Below are positions 8,087 to 19,888 of a stretch of DNA of 64,000 nucleotides, piece after piece. The translations under genes were made by a program, and so were the position numbers. The notes under the pieces were generated by a model. That model saw only the letters and a program-made list of their open reading frames with translations. It made no database searches and had not been told where the DNA came from. This stretch comes from Zantedeschia hybrid cultivar (Eukaryota > Streptophyta > Magnoliopsida > Alismatales > Araceae), in the NCBI GenBank assembly GCA_030544215.1, contig JARZZO010000003.1:27904379-27968378 (forward strand), in the 5' to 3' direction. Every line of letters begins with the position of its first letter. Position 1 is the stretch's first letter.

Positions 8087-10550
8087 ATGCCCCGTAGTCC
8101 TTCTTCGAGCGAGATTACCCCTTCAGACGAGGAGTATACTCCGTCTCATTCTCCCAAATCTTCTCTGTCATCTCCTCTTACTTTGGACTCCCTCGCTTCT
8201 GCCATGGCCGAAGAAGCCGAGGCCTCCGGTGCCGAGGGGTCCGAGGAGGTTCATACTCCGGGCCAGGCTTCCTCCTCGGGACGTCGTCGTCCCGAGACTG
8301 CCTCGGAAGCAGCCTGCGCCCTTTCGGATGAAGGGGTTAGCTACATCGCTTCTTACTATCAACTTCCTTCGTGGATGACCCCCTATCGGCCTGGCTCCAA
8401 TACCAGGGCCAACACTCCTCGCCCGGGTAGTTTTTCTATCTATGAAGAAAGCTTCTGGGCGGGCTTTCGTCTTCCTCTCTCCACCTTTGTCATCAACCTC
8501 CTTTGCTTCTACGGGCTGGCCCCGTCTCAATTTTTTCCCAATTATTGGCGCACAGTCTACGCCTTCTTGGCTGTGTTTGCCCGTATGCAGACTGTTCCCT
8601 CGGTCAACATCTTCCGCTACCTTTTCAAAATCCAAAGACAGGGGAGATCCGAGTGGTATAGCTTCGTCCCTCGTCTCGGCCGAGGCATTTTTTCCGGGAA
8701 GCCCTCGTCCATTCACGGCTGGAAGAGGAATTTTATCCTCGTTTCTCTGCTGGAGAATGAGAGGAGCTTGTGGCCCTTTCCTACCGAGTGGGCACCGCTG
8801 GCCGCAGGCCTTTTCGATCCTCCCATCCTCAACTCCATCCAGAGCACCCTCGTGGGCCATATCGAGGCCGCGGCTCCATATGACATTTCGGAGCTCTACA
8901 GAAAGCCGGAGCTGCTCGTGGGTGCCGGGGCATGGCCGGATCCGAGGAGTGATCCAGAGCGGGCTTTCCCTTACCTTCCTCCCGGGGAGACTTCACGGGA
9001 CAGCGAAGGAAGCCCTGGGGCCGCTCCTCCGGCCGAAGCTCCTCCGGCCGCCGAGATTGCTGAAGCTTCGGCCGAGGGTAAGTCGGTCTTGAGTTGCAAT
9101 CGTTGTGTTATTTGTTTCCAACACTTCTTCTCTTGTTTGCAGCGATGTCTGGGATCGAGGGCCTCCTCAGCCGGATAGCCCAGCAGCGCGGCCAAGCCCA
9201 TCCATCACCCTCGGAGGCGGCAGGCGGGTCTGGACGAGGCGTAGTGGCCCCGAGGGCCCGAGCCGGGGTTACGATGACCGCGGCCTCGTCCGAGGGCCGT
9301 GCTGCAGCCGCCGCTCTCGAGAGGGAGCGGAAAAGTAAGTCGGCTGTGCGAAGGGCCGGTCGCTTGTCGAAGCGGCCCCGGGCGGAAGAGCCCGACGAGG
9401 CAGAGCCCGCCCCCTTGGTCAGGAGATCCGCCGCGGCCCGAAGGGCCGCGAGGCCGGCGTCCGCCGAGGGGCGACTCTCCTCCGGTCGCGATAGCGGGGG
9501 CGGAGCAGGAAGGCGCCGGTCCGCAGGCGCCTCGCGCGGAGGAGCGTGAGCTGTGGGTCCCCGAGCTGGGGATCTACAGAGACGAGAGCATGGAGGATTC
9601 GCAGACGTGCCTGCGTCTGCTCCGCGGCCTCACCCTCCCGTCGGCTCTGGAAGAGCTGAAGGACCACTCGGTCACTGATCTGGCGATGATCAGCGCCCGA
9701 TTGGCGGTCCAGGTAAGAAGCTTCTTAGTGTGCTTCGATCCTGCTTTTCTTTGGCTCACTTCGAATTTGCTGACCTCTATCTGCTTTCGGTCCGCAGGCC
9801 GCGGTCACGGGTAGCGTCCTGATTCATCATCAGGTGCTCCTCCAGGATCAACTCCTGGAGGCCGAGAGGGCGTCGGCCTCGGCAGGTTCAGACGAGGGTC
9901 CTTCAGCGGGACGCAATTTTGAGTCCAGCGTCGACGGGCTCGTAGCCGCGAACGCCCGGATGCGGGCTCAGCTGGAGGAGCGGGCAGCAGAGGCCCGAGC
10001 TTCTTCCGAGGCCAAGACGAAGGCCGAACGGGAGAAGGAGAAGGCCGAGCGGGAGCTGGCTGCGGCCCAGGCTGAGAATCGGGCCCTTAAGGCCCAGATC
10101 CAAGACAAGGACGCCCGGCGGGCTTCGGAAAACCGTCGCCATGCCGAGGAGTTGTCGGCCCTGAAGCTGGAGCTGGAGGAGGCGGTCGATTCGGCCGTGG
10201 CCGACTACAAGGCTGGCCTGGACTACGCCGAGGAGATAATCCAGGCCCAGCTTCTAGCGGCCTCCTCGGTCTTCTACATCGGGCTGGCAGCCGCCCAGAA
10301 GGCTTGCCCAACCGTGGACCTGACTGGGATCGCCCTGCCGACGAACGAGGAAGGCGAAGAGCTCCTGTCCTGGCGGAAGGGGTTCGCGGCCGAAAGGGCC
10401 CCGGCCTCGGCAGAAGGCGATGAGGCCATTCCAGCCGAGGAGGCCCCTGTCGAGGCCACCCCGTCTGAGGCCGTGCAGATAGTCGATTCTCCCTCCCCAT
10501 CTCCTGGCCGAAGCCCAGTTAATGTGGACGAGGGGAATATCGAAGGCTAG
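8087..10550 (+). CDS. Tat antisense gene: gypsy-type transposon protein, spliced
   Basis: A plus-strand gene inside a minus-strand element. The first exon (ATG at 8087) is rich in Ser/Glu/Ala, then has a folded region (about residues 85-240, with FRLPLSTFVINLLCFYGL and GWKRNFILV) resembling the putative gypsy-type transposon domain found as an antisense frame in Tat elements. Introns with GT-AG ends and good donors are visible at 9078-9142 and 9713-9797. The last exon (9798-10550) encodes a long Ala/Glu/Lys/Arg coiled coil (about 9930-10200) and an acidic tail. Frame 1 must change to frame 2 between 9335 and 9549. A third intron (GTAAGT at 9335, acceptor CAG at 9420-9422) would do this and give a 741-residue open frame, but the skipped 88 bases also look coding, so a one-base indel is the alternative. 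Function is unknown. Confidence 0.72.
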
Positions 10551-10809
10551 CACGGGGGTCTGTCCCGGTTTTTATCTTTCCTCTTCTCTCTTTCTTTTGT
10601 AAGCCTGTGGCCAGGTGGATGGCCGGTTTTGTACTTCCTTCACTGTGAATACAGGAAGTGTTTTGTGGCTTTACCTTGATGCTGTGCATGATCGACCGAA
10701 TCTGGTTTTTCATAAATCCGAGATCCTGTCGTCGTTTTTCCTGTAGCTCACAAGGCCGAGACTCGATGTAGGTCCGGATACGAAGCCGCTGCTAATAGTA
10801 TATACGGCC
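10551..10809 (+). other. 3' region of the antisense gene
   Basis: T-rich sequence after the TAG at 10548-10550, including TTTTGTAAGCCTGTGG and TTTTGTACTTCC, resembles plant poly(A) signals. No gene seen. Confidence 0.4.
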
Positions 10810-11610
10810 GGGGCCTTTATTAATCGTGGTTCATATGACCCGAAGGGATATCCTGCCGCTCCTGACGCGGTTTGCATGGCCGAAGCCACTCCCGACTGGG
10901 TTTTATGCGCACTTATAGATACCTTGCCGCTTCCCGATCCGGTATACATGGCCGGAGCCACCCTCGGATCAGGTTACCTGCGGGCTTAGAATACCATGCC
11001 GTTCCCGATACGGTTTGCATGGCCGAAGCCACTCCCGGTACAGTTTACGCGGACTTAGAATACCATGCCGCTCCCGATACGGTTTGCATGGCCGAAGCCA
11101 CTCCCGGTACGGTTTACACGGACTTAGAATACCATGCCGCTCCCGATACGGTTTGCATGGCCAAAGCCACTCCCGGTACGGTTTACACGGACTTAGAATA
11201 CCATGCCGCTCCCGATACGGTTTGCATGGCCGAAGCCACTCCCGGTACGGTTTACACGGACTTAGAATACCATGCCACTCCCGATACGGTTTGCATGGCC
11301 GAAGACACTCCCGGTACGGTTTATACGGACTTAGAATACCATGCCGCTCCCGATACGGTTTGCATGGCCGAAGCCACTCCCGGTACGGTTTACACGGACT
11401 TAGAATACCATGCCGCTCCCGATAAGGTTTGCATGGCCGAAGCCACTCCCGGTACGGTTTACACGGACTTAGAATACCATGCCGCTCCCGATACGGTTTG
11501 CATGGCCGAAGCCACTCCCGGTACGGTTTACACGGACTTAGAATACCATGCCGCTCCTGATACGGTTTGCATGGCCGAAGCCACTCCCGGTACGGTTTAC
11601 ACGGATTTAG
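10810..11610 (+). repeat. 69-bp minisatellite in Tat-C
   Basis: The word GCATGGCC recurs at 11017, 11086, 11155, 11224, 11293, 11362, 11431, 11500 and 11569, an exact 69-bp period; degenerate copies begin at 10874 and 10948. Copies differ at only a few sites. Because 69 is a multiple of three and the unit has no stops, long frames stay open on both strands (23-residue peptide repeats), which is best read as a by-product. It lies between the integrase end and the antisense gene, the variable 3' region in which Tat elements are known to form tandem repeats. Confidence 0.93.
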
Positions 11611-11681
11611 AGAGATACACAAGTTTTCTGAAAAAGAAATCTTTATTCGTGCCTTTCGGCTAAAAGTCCAGGAGAAGTGAT

Positions 11682-12776
11682 TTACATAAAATAACGCCGA
11701 AGGTGGTTTACATTCCAGGTGCGAGGGAGAGGTTGGCCCGAAAGGGTCTCCAACCGATAGGCCCCTAGTCTGATCACCTCTTTGACCCGATAGGGCCCCT
11801 TCCAGTTGGGGGTAAGCTTTCCTGAGGCTTCGGCCAGTTTAGAAGCATGAGCATTCCTTAACACGAGGCTCCCGATTTCAAAGCTTCGGGGTTTCACTCT
11901 AGTGTTGTGGTACCTGGCCATGTGCTGCTGATAAGCCGCCAGCCGGATGCGAGCCCTATCTCGGGTTTCTTCTATGAGGTCCAGATGATCCTTCAAGCCT
12001 TCTTCGTTGGCCTCCGGATCGTAGGCAATGACTCTGGGAGAGGGAAGGCCGATTTCCACTGGAATAACGCCCTCTATCCCATAAGCCATGCGAAATGGAG
12101 TTTCGCCGGTAGGAGTTCGGCTCGTAGTCCGATATGCCCATAGAACACTCGGTAGCTCCTCTACCCATCGGCCTTTGGCTTCGCCGAGGCGGGTTTTCAA
12201 TCCCTACAATAGGCTTCGGTTGGTGACTTCAACATGGCCGTTTGCCCGAGGGTGCGCTACCGAAGTGAACTTGTGAAGAATGCCGAAGCCGGCGCAGTTG
12301 TCGCTGAACCGATGGCTATCGAACTGCTTGCCGTTATCCGAAATGATGGCCCGGGGGATGCCGAACCGGCAGACGATGGACTTCCATACGAAGTTCCAAG
12401 CATTGCTATCGGTTATTGTTGCGAGGGGTTCGGCTTCTACCCACTTGGTAAAATAGTCTACTGCCACGATGAGGAATTTCCTTTGGCCGGTGGTGATGGG
12501 AAAAGGCCCCAGGAGGTCGATTCCCCATTGAGCGAAAGGCCAGGGGTCGGACAAGGGGGTCAGAAGGGTGGCTGCCTGGTGGATGAGGGAGCTAAACCTC
12601 TGGCATTGATCACAGCGCCGTACGAGGGCTAAAGCGTCCTCTCGGAGTGTCGACCACCAGTATCCATGTCTCAGAAGCTTGTGAGCCAGGGCCCTTCCTC
12701 CCGCGTGTGCTCCGCATACCCCTTCGTGTACTTCTCTCAAGGCGTAGTCGGCTTCAGCCGGGCCGAGGCACCGCAA
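11682..12776 (-). pseudogene. Tat-C integrase
   Basis: Minus strand. An HHCC zinc-binding domain (HEGVCGAHAGGR through CDQCQRF, about 12730-12590) is followed by the catalytic core with Asp in GIDLLGPF, Asp in ISDNGKQF and Glu in HVEVTNRSL, then a C-terminal region with LWAYRTTSRTPTGETP and a chromodomain-free tail ending NHLRRYFM. It inserts element DNA into the host chromosome. A TAG at 12204-12206 splits the core from the C-terminal part in the same frame. Confidence 0.92.
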
Positions 12777-12863
12777 CAGCGGTCAGCCGAAGGACTTCTT
12801 GTATAGTAGCCCGTCCAGAAGGAGGAAGTGGGATGAGCGTTGCCGAACGTGCTTCGCCTCCCT

Positions 12864-13868
12864 TCAATCTAGCGGGACTTCTCCTCGGAGGAGAAAAGCG
12901 ACGAGGGGAGTCATCCAGGTCTCGGCTTCGGCCTCGGTTATTTGCATGGCCTCAGGCTCGCCGAGGCTTGGTTCGGCGAGTTCCTCCACTAGGATCATTC
13001 GGCCTCCTCCCCCGTCTTGGGTTGACGCCAGCCGGGAAAGTGCACCGGCTCGGGCATTCTCGGCTCTCGGGATCTGCACGATTTCATAAGAATCGAATTG
13101 AGCGAGGATCTTGCGAGTCACCTGGAGATAAGATGCCATTATCGCATCCCGAGCCTCGTATTCCCCGGAAATATGGCTGGCGATCAGCTGAGAGTCGCTG
13201 AAGGCTTTTAGGTTCCGGGCGCCGAGCTTCCTCGCGGCCCGGAGGGCAAAAATGAGGGCTTCGTACTCGGCGGCATTGTTAGTGGCTAGAAAGGAGAAGC
13301 GCAATGCGTACTCCGTGACGACTCCTTCGGGCGATGCCAGGATCCACCCGGCGCCGCTGCCCGTGGAGTACGCGGAGCCGTCTACAAAGAGTTGCCACTC
13401 GTCTGCTGGTGTATGAGCCGAAGTGTCCTCGGCTTCGGGCACGTCGGCTTCCGGCTGAGGTGCCGAGGAAGCGCTGGGAGTGAGTTCGGCGATGAAGTCC
13501 GTCAATGCTTGGGCCTTTATTGCTACCCGAGGTGCGTAGGAGATGTCAAACTCTCCTAGCTCAATCGCCCATTTTGCCAGCCTGCCGGACACCTCCGGTC
13601 GGGAGAGAATTTGCCTCAGGGGCTGGTCGGTAAGAACCTTTACCGAATGGGCCAGAAAATAAGGCCGGAGCCTCCTCGCGGACGAGACGAGGGCCAAAGC
13701 TAATTTTTCCAGCGCGAGATACCGGAGTTCTGCTCCTTGAAGGGATCGGCTTGTATAATAGACTGGCTTCTGAACGCCATCTTGCTCTCGGACGAGGACG
13801 GCGCTGAGAGCCGTCTCGGATACTGCGAGGTATAGGCTCAGAGGCTCCTCGGGGACCGGTTTGGACAA
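12864..13868 (-). pseudogene. Tat-C RNase H and second RNase H domain
   Basis: Minus strand. The first part (SLYLAVSETALSAVLV, YLALEKLALALV, YFLAHSVKVLTD) is the RT-linked RNase H. The second part (WQLFVDGSAYSTGSGAGWI, TNNAAEYEALIFALR, SDSQLIASHI) is an archaeal-type RNase H with its D, E and D residues visible; this duplication is diagnostic of Tat elements. The frame differs by one base from the RT upstream (shift near 13900-13930). A TAG at 12864-12866 precedes the integrase in the same frame. Confidence 0.9.
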
Positions 13869-13894
13869 AATGGGGACTTTGGAGAGGTAGGCCT

Positions 13895-15649
13895 TCAGCC
13901 GGTCGAAGGCTGCCTGGCACTCATCTGTCCATCGAAGCTATTGGCCTTCTTCAGTAGCTGGAAGAAGGGGAAACAGTAATCCGCCGCCCTCGACATGAAG
14001 CGGCTTAGGGCTGCGATCCTCCCGTTCAGCTTCTGTACCTCTCGGAGGTTTGCCGGGGGGCGCATTTGTATGATGGCCGAAACCTTCTCGGGATTAGCTT
14101 CTACCCCTCGGTGGGTGACCATGTAGCCGAGGAACTTCCCGGAGGCTACCCCGAAGGCGCACTTGGCCAGGTTCAGCTTCATCTTGTATCGCCGCAGGGC
14201 GGAGAATGTCTCGGCCAAGTCGGCCAAATGCTCTGCAGCGACGCGGCTTTTGACCAGCATGTCGTCTATATAGACCTCCATGTTACGGCCGAGCTGCGGG
14301 GCGAACACTTTATTGACAAGGCGCTGATATGTCGCGGTGGCATTCTTCAGACCGAAGGGCATCCGGGTATAGCAATATAGACCCAGATCGGTCGTGAAGC
14401 TGGTTTTGCTCTCATCATCCGGATGCATTCGGATCTGGTGATAGCCTGAATAGGCGTCGAGGAAGCTTAAGAGTTCGTGGCCGGAGGTTGCATCCACCAC
14501 CTGATCTATCCGAGGCAACGGGAAGCTATCCATCGGACAGGCCTTGTTGAGGTTGGTGAAGTCCACGCACATTCGCCACTTGCCGTCCTTCTTCGGCACC
14601 ATTACTACGTTGGCGATCCAGTTCGGGTGATGTACCTCTCGGAGGTGTCCGGCGTCCAGCCCCTTCTGCACTTCGGCTTGGATGGCGGCTCTCCTTTCCT
14701 GATTGAAGGTGCGCCGCTTCTGCTTAACCGGGAGCTGGTCGGGATCGGTATGTAGTCGGTGCTCCGCTACCTCCGGGTCAACCCCGGGCATGTCCGCTGG
14801 AGACCAGGCGAAGACGTCGAGATTCTTTTTCAAGAATTCGGTGAGCTTCTCTGCTTCGGTCTTCTCCAGGCCGGAGCCTATCATCAGGGTTCGTCCTTCG
14901 CCTCCCGGAACTGGGATGGCGAGGAGCGCTTCTCCTGGAGATGCCTCGGCTGATGACTTGATCGCCAGGGTTTCGGCTGCAGCCTTCCCTTTAACCAAAA
15001 TCATATAGCATTGCCGGGCTGCTTCTTGGTTTCCCTTGGCCTCGCCTATTCCATGGCTAGTATGAAATTTTAGCTTCTGATGGAAAGACGAAGGCACGGC
15101 TCCGACCCCGCCGATTAGCCTTCGGTCGAAGATGGCGTTGTAGGCTGAATCGATTTTTACAACGGCAAAATCCGTTTCGACGGTTAGTTGCCAGGGGGTG
15201 GAGCCTATGGTTACAAGGAGCCGAACAATGCCCTCTACTCGGCAGGGCGAACCATTAAAACCGAAGAGGGGGCCCCGGTGAGGCTTCATATTAGCCTCAC
15301 TCAATTCCATTTTTACAAAACAATCATAAAATAAGATGTTTGGGGTGCTTCCATTATCGACAAAAATACGATGTACATCGTAACTATTTATTACAGCGTT
15401 TATGACGAGGGCGTCGTCGTGAGGGACTTGAATATCAACCAGGTCCTCTGAGCCGAAGGTAATATCCTCTTGGCGAGGCTGCTTCGGCTCGACGTCAATC
15501 GTCGCTATAGTGGCAGAGCTGCGCTGCCGCTGCCTTGATCCTTCCCCTGGCCCTCCGGATATCATCATAATAGACCCAGAACTGGGTCTTTGATGGGATG
15601 CTTCTACCGGGGCCGAGGTGACCTTCGGCAGAGGAGCAGCTTCTGTCAC
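13895..15649 (-). pseudogene. Tat-C protease and reverse transcriptase
   Basis: Minus strand, 584 codons open. The aspartic protease is seen around IFVDNGSTPNILFYD (DNGS in place of DTGA). The RT follows with KKDGKWRMCVDFTNLNKACP, LLSFLDAYSGYHQI, MPFGLKNATATYQRLV and the catalytic YIDDMLV. It copies element RNA into DNA. The frame is the same as Gag upstream, separated only by stops. It ends by frameshift just after the thumb region. Confidence 0.93.
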
Positions 15650-15715
15650 CGGGGGTTGCTGTTGCCTGGGCGTCTCAGGGACGTCCCGGTTTCGCTGTGG
15701 CGGGGGCTGCTCTCG

Positions 15716-17185
15716 TCAAAGCTGCGGCAGTCTCCCCTCCCGGATGAGGCGGTCGATTTCTTCTCGAAGCTGCCGGCATTCGTCCGTTGTATGGCCGATC
15801 TCCCGGTGATACTCGCAGTATTTACCGGGGTCCCTTCGGCGAAGATCAGTCTTCAGGCGCTCGGGTCGCCGGATCATGCCCTTCAGCTCCATGAGCATTC
15901 GGGAAGGGGGAGCAGGCAGGGGTAGGTACCGCTGTTGCGGGTCCCGTCGCCTCTCTCTGTCCCAGTCCTCCTTGCGATATCGCTTTCGGGAGGGCTCTTG
16001 ATCTTCGGGCCGAGGTCGGACCACCTGGGGGGCAGGTGCCGAGGCTGCTTCAACTGTGCCTTTACCTCTAGACATCATCAGGGCCTCCCGGTTGATGTAT
16101 TTGTGGGCCCGGGCCACGAGGTCCTGGAAGGTAGGGGGATGGCGTTTCCCGATGGAGCCGAGGAGCCCTTCGTCCCGACACCCGCTGATCACGGCCGAGA
16201 CCGCAATCGAGCTGTCGAGGTTTGGGATTTGGGCGGCCTCGGTCCTGAACTTGGTGAAGTACTCCTGGAGAGTTTCGGTGGGGCCCTGCCGGATGGCTAG
16301 CAGGCTGGCGGAGGTTTTGCACTACCGGGTGGCATCATAAAACTGGTCGATAAACAACTGGACCACAGAGTGGATGGAGTTGGGGGCCAGTGTCTCGAAC
16401 CAGGTAAGGGCAGTCTTCTCAAGGGTGAGGGGGAAAAGTCGGCAGTGGACTGCCTCGGCGACCCCTCGGACCGAGAGGTATGTGTTGAATCTCTGAAAAT
16501 GACAGACCGGATCTGTCATTCCGTCGTAGAGAGGGCCCTTCGGCAGCTTGAAATTGGGAGGCACCTAGGTAGCCAGGAGCTCTGGCGTGAACGGAGTCTG
16601 CTCCAGGATGTTGCTAGCAAGGGGCGCCCCATAGGGCCGAGACACCATTTGCTGCATTTCCTTTCGTATTGCCGTCAGCCGCCGGTCCAGGTCCGAGGCG
16701 GTCGAGGTGGCGACTGATTGTCCTCCGGTCCTGGCCGGGCGGAATTCCGACGAAGCATAGCCCTGCTCCGTCAGGCGGTCAGCGGGAGGGGCTCGGGTAG
16801 GTAGCGCCGAGGGATCGCTGCGTGCCGTAGCGGTTTCGTCGGGGGAAACCGGTGTAGGCGTCGGCCGGAACCGGGTATCTTGAACCGGGTAGAGTGGGGG
16901 GAGCGGCGCTTGCTGAGGAAGCTGTCCCATCAATCCCATGCGCTGGGCGATGGCAGATACCATCTCCTGAAGAGGCGCTAGGGATGTGACGGCAGCTGCT
17001 AGCGTCGCCATCTGTTGCTGGAGCACCCCCACCCGGTCTTCCGCAGTGAGGGATTCTGGTATGACGGGCAGAGGTATGCTCGGCGGGGCAGAAGGGGCGC
17101 CTTCGGAAGGCAGCATCTGTGCCGAGGCTTCCCGTGCCTCTGCTTCGCTCTGTCCAGATCGTCGGGTTATAGGTCGTTGAGACAT
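15716..17185 (-). pseudogene. Tat-C Gag
   Basis: Minus strand, ATG at 17185 (MSQRPITRRSGQSEAEA). An N-terminal low-complexity region, the Ty3-type Gag core (LYDGMTDPVCHFQRFNTYL, LTWFETLAPNSIHSV) and a zinc-knuckle-like YCEYHREIGHTTDEC are present. Three in-frame stops divide it: TAG 16565-16567, TAG 16322-16324 and TGA 15716-15718. Otherwise Gag and RT share one frame, so the intact ancestor had one Gag-Pol frame. Confidence 0.9.
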
Positions 17186-17200
17186 GACTTGTTTGTTTGT

Positions 17201-17218
17201 TCCCCATAGACGGTGCCA
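17201..17218 (-). other. Primer binding site of Tat-C
   Basis: On the minus strand TGGCACCGTCTATGGGGA starts two bases inside the 5' LTR. It has the TGGC start typical of Tat-type sites; the priming tRNA is not identified here. Confidence 0.75.
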
Positions 17219-17220
17219 CG

Positions 17221-18049
17221 TGATGTAGCCGAAGCTATCACGACCGGATTCCGAAGCTGGAATCCGAAATTTCGGGATCCGGAGCTGGGTCGGATCGGTA
17301 AAAGAGGCCCGACAGGGGATCCGGAAGGCGACGGAGGCAGAGGCGAAGCTGAAGGTCCGAGGCCGAGAGTGGCTCGGTCGGAGGCTGGCTTGTCTTCGGA
17401 AAGTGGGGCCGAGGCTCCTCCGGGCGGCGCTAAACCGAGTCTCCTTCGGTTGAGGGACAGCCGGCGCACGGCGTCGAGACCGGTGGGAGAAGTCCGAGGT
17501 CGGCGGCCGAGACCGACTTGGGGAGGTCGGCGATGATTCGAACCGAGCCCCTGCAGGAGGGAAAGAAGAAGAAGAAACCGGTCAGGAGGAGTCCCGGGCT
17601 TCGGCCCTTAGGAACCCCCTCCGACGGTTAAGTTAGCTTCTGAAGAAGATTCGATTCATAAGGCAAAGAGTAGCTTTAATGCCTTTTGGACTAGGGTCCT
17701 TGAGGGTCTCGGAGACATACCTTTGGCAATAAATAGCGTGGTATTTATAGCAGAGGATAGAGGACGGTTAACGGTGATAGCCGATATAGGACTATGTCCG
17801 GGCTTACTGGTAAACCGCCATAGTGCCTAGTCCTCCACCGGAGTGGGCCGGACACGGCTGTGGGCCGAAGGGGGTTGGGCCGCTGATGGGCCGAAGCCTG
17901 CTGGGCCGAGGGCTATTGTGCCGCTTACGGGCCGAGGGCTGTTGGGCCGTTAGCGGGCCGGAGGCCTCCGAAGGACCTTATAGTGCTGCTGCCGGGCTGA
18001 ACTGGGTTTGGGCTTGTTTTAATGGGCCGAATCGGATTCTGCCTCATCA
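17221..18049 (-). repeat. Tat-C 5' LTR
   Basis: 829 bp, partner of 6399-7227, with the same ends and few differences, mostly transitions by eye. Confidence 0.95.
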
Positions 18050-19874
18050 GATATTATTTCTATCAGCCCAGCGATCAAAGGGTGTTTGTCGCAAAAAGAG
18101 CTGTCTTCTTAGAGAAAGAATATCTTTCAAAAGAAGACAGTGGGAGCAAGATAGAACTAGAAGAAATTCTAGACTCACAAATCAACACTAGTTCATCTAC
18201 TGAACCATTGACTCAAGAACTTGTTCAAGATGATACACAAAAGGTTCGCAGATCATGTAGAGTGCCTAAGCAGCCTGAAAGATATGTTGGACATATCGAT
18301 GATGGCAAACCAAAAGTGCAGTTAAATGAGGATGATGATCCTCAAACCTACCAAGAAGCCATAAATAGTCAAGAATCAGAAAAATGGAAAGAGGATATGA
18401 ATTCTGAAATTCAGTCCATGTATGCCAACCAAGTTTGGAACTTGGTTGATCTGCCAGAAGGTATAGTACCTATTGGCAGTAAATGGATCTTTAAAAGAAA
18501 GATCGGGGCAGATGGACAGATTGACACATACAAGGCAAGGCTGGTAGCAAAAGGATATCGTCAAAGGCAAGGCATTGACTATGACGAAACCTTTTCTCCA
18601 GTTGCCATGATTAAGTCAATCAGAATACTTCTTGCTATCGCTGCATTCTATGATTATGAAATATGGCAAATAGATGTGAAAACAGCATTCCTTAACGGGA
18701 ACCTTCAAGAAGAGGTGTATATGATACAACCTGAAGGATTCACTTCCAAAGAGCATTCAAGCAAGGTATGCAAGCTGTAAAGATCCATCTATGGATTAAA
18801 GCAGGCATCCCGAACTTGGAACTTAAGATTTGATGAAGCAATCAAATCTTATGACTTCATTAAGAATGAAGATGAACCTTGTGTGTACAAAAAGGTTAGT
18901 GGGAGCGCAGTTACCTTTTGGTACTTTACGTTGATGACATTCTACTCATTGGGAATGATGTAGGAATGTTATCATCAGTAAAGACTTGGTTATCCAAAAA
19001 CTTCTCCATGAAAGATTTGGGAGAAGCATCCTATATTCTGCGAATAAGGATCTATAGAGATAGGTCCAAAAGGATGCTTAGCTTATCCCAATCTATGTAC
19101 ATAGATACCAAAGTCAAAAGGTTTGGCATGGAAAATTCCAAGAAAGGCCTCGTTCTAATGAGGTATGGAATTTATATCTCTAAAGAAATGTCTCCCAAGA
19201 CACCTGAAGAGATAGCGTACATGGATAGAGTTCCTTATGCCTCGGCAATAGGATCTATCATGTATGTAATGCTATGTACTAGGCTTGATGTGGCACACCC
19301 ACTAAGTGTCACTAGTAGATATTAGGCTGATCCAAGTATGGAACACTGGAAGACGGTGAAATGTATCTTTGGATACTTGAGAAGGACTAAGGATCTATTT
19401 ACTGACTCGAGTTTCCAGTCGGATATGGATGACAGCAAATCCATGTCTGGATATGTGTTCATGTTAAATGGAGGTGCAGTAAGTTGGAAGAGTTCCAAAC
19501 AAGAAACTACTGCAGATTCGATGACCGAAGCAGAATACATTGCTGCAGCTGAAGTGGCCAAGGAGGCGGTTTGGATGAAGAAGTTCATCTCGGCACTTGG
19601 AGTAGTTCCAAGCATTTCAGATCATGTTCCATTATTGTGTGACAACAATGGGGCAATAGCTCAAGCGAAGGAGCCAAGATTACATCATAAGTCAAAGCAC
19701 ATTCTGAGACGATTTCATCTGATTCGTGAGATCATCACCCGAGGAGATATAGTAGTTGAGAAAGTCTCATCTGAAGATAATGTAGCAGATCCCTTGACTA
19801 AGTCATTGTCTCAAAACAATTTAGAACGTCACCTTAAGTCTATGGGACTTACACACATGGGTGATTGGCTATAG
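18050..19874 (+). pseudogene. Copia-A reverse transcriptase and RNase H
   Basis: This continues the polyprotein broken at 6398. It contains the integrase tail, then RT with YKARLVAKGYRQRQGIDYDE, WQIDVKTAFLNGNL and, after a break, LYVDDILLIGND; then the Copia RNase H with SWKSSKQETTADSMTEAEY and the C-terminal KSMGLTHMGDWL. Damage: TAA at 18778-18780 (CAA in relatives), a one-base deletion near 18918, TAG at 19323-19325, and an in-frame loss of about 14 residues near 19390 compared with Copia-B. Confidence 0.92.
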
Positions 19875-19879
19875 TCCAT

Positions 19880-19888
19880 GTGGGAGAA
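19880..19888 (+). other. Polypurine tract of Copia-A
   Basis: GTGGGAGAA directly precedes the 3' LTR. Confidence 0.8.

Larger units (their letters stand above)
6399..18049 (-). mobile_element. Tat-C: Ty3/Gypsy Tat-lineage retrotransposon in Copia-A
   Basis: Two LTRs of exactly 829 bp (6399-7227 and 17221-18049) start TGATG and end CATCA. The target duplication GATAT is perfect (6394-6398 and 18050-18054), and the Copia-A reading frame resumes across the empty site. Order on the minus strand is Gag, protease, RT, RNase H, second RNase H, integrase. The second RNase H marks the Tat lineage. The region near its 3' LTR carries a plus-strand antisense gene and a minisatellite. By eye the LTRs differ at about two dozen sites, so the insertion is fairly young. 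Confidence 0.95.

Noticed and set aside
10810..11610. CRISPR-like appearance of the repeat array
   Set aside because: Units are directly joined with no unique spacers, and the context is a plant retrotransposon.
10969..11622. A 217-codon minus-strand frame and a 263-codon plus-strand frame of 23-residue repeats
   Set aside because: Both are the 69-bp minisatellite read in stop-free frames. Neither has flanking coding sequence or a domain.
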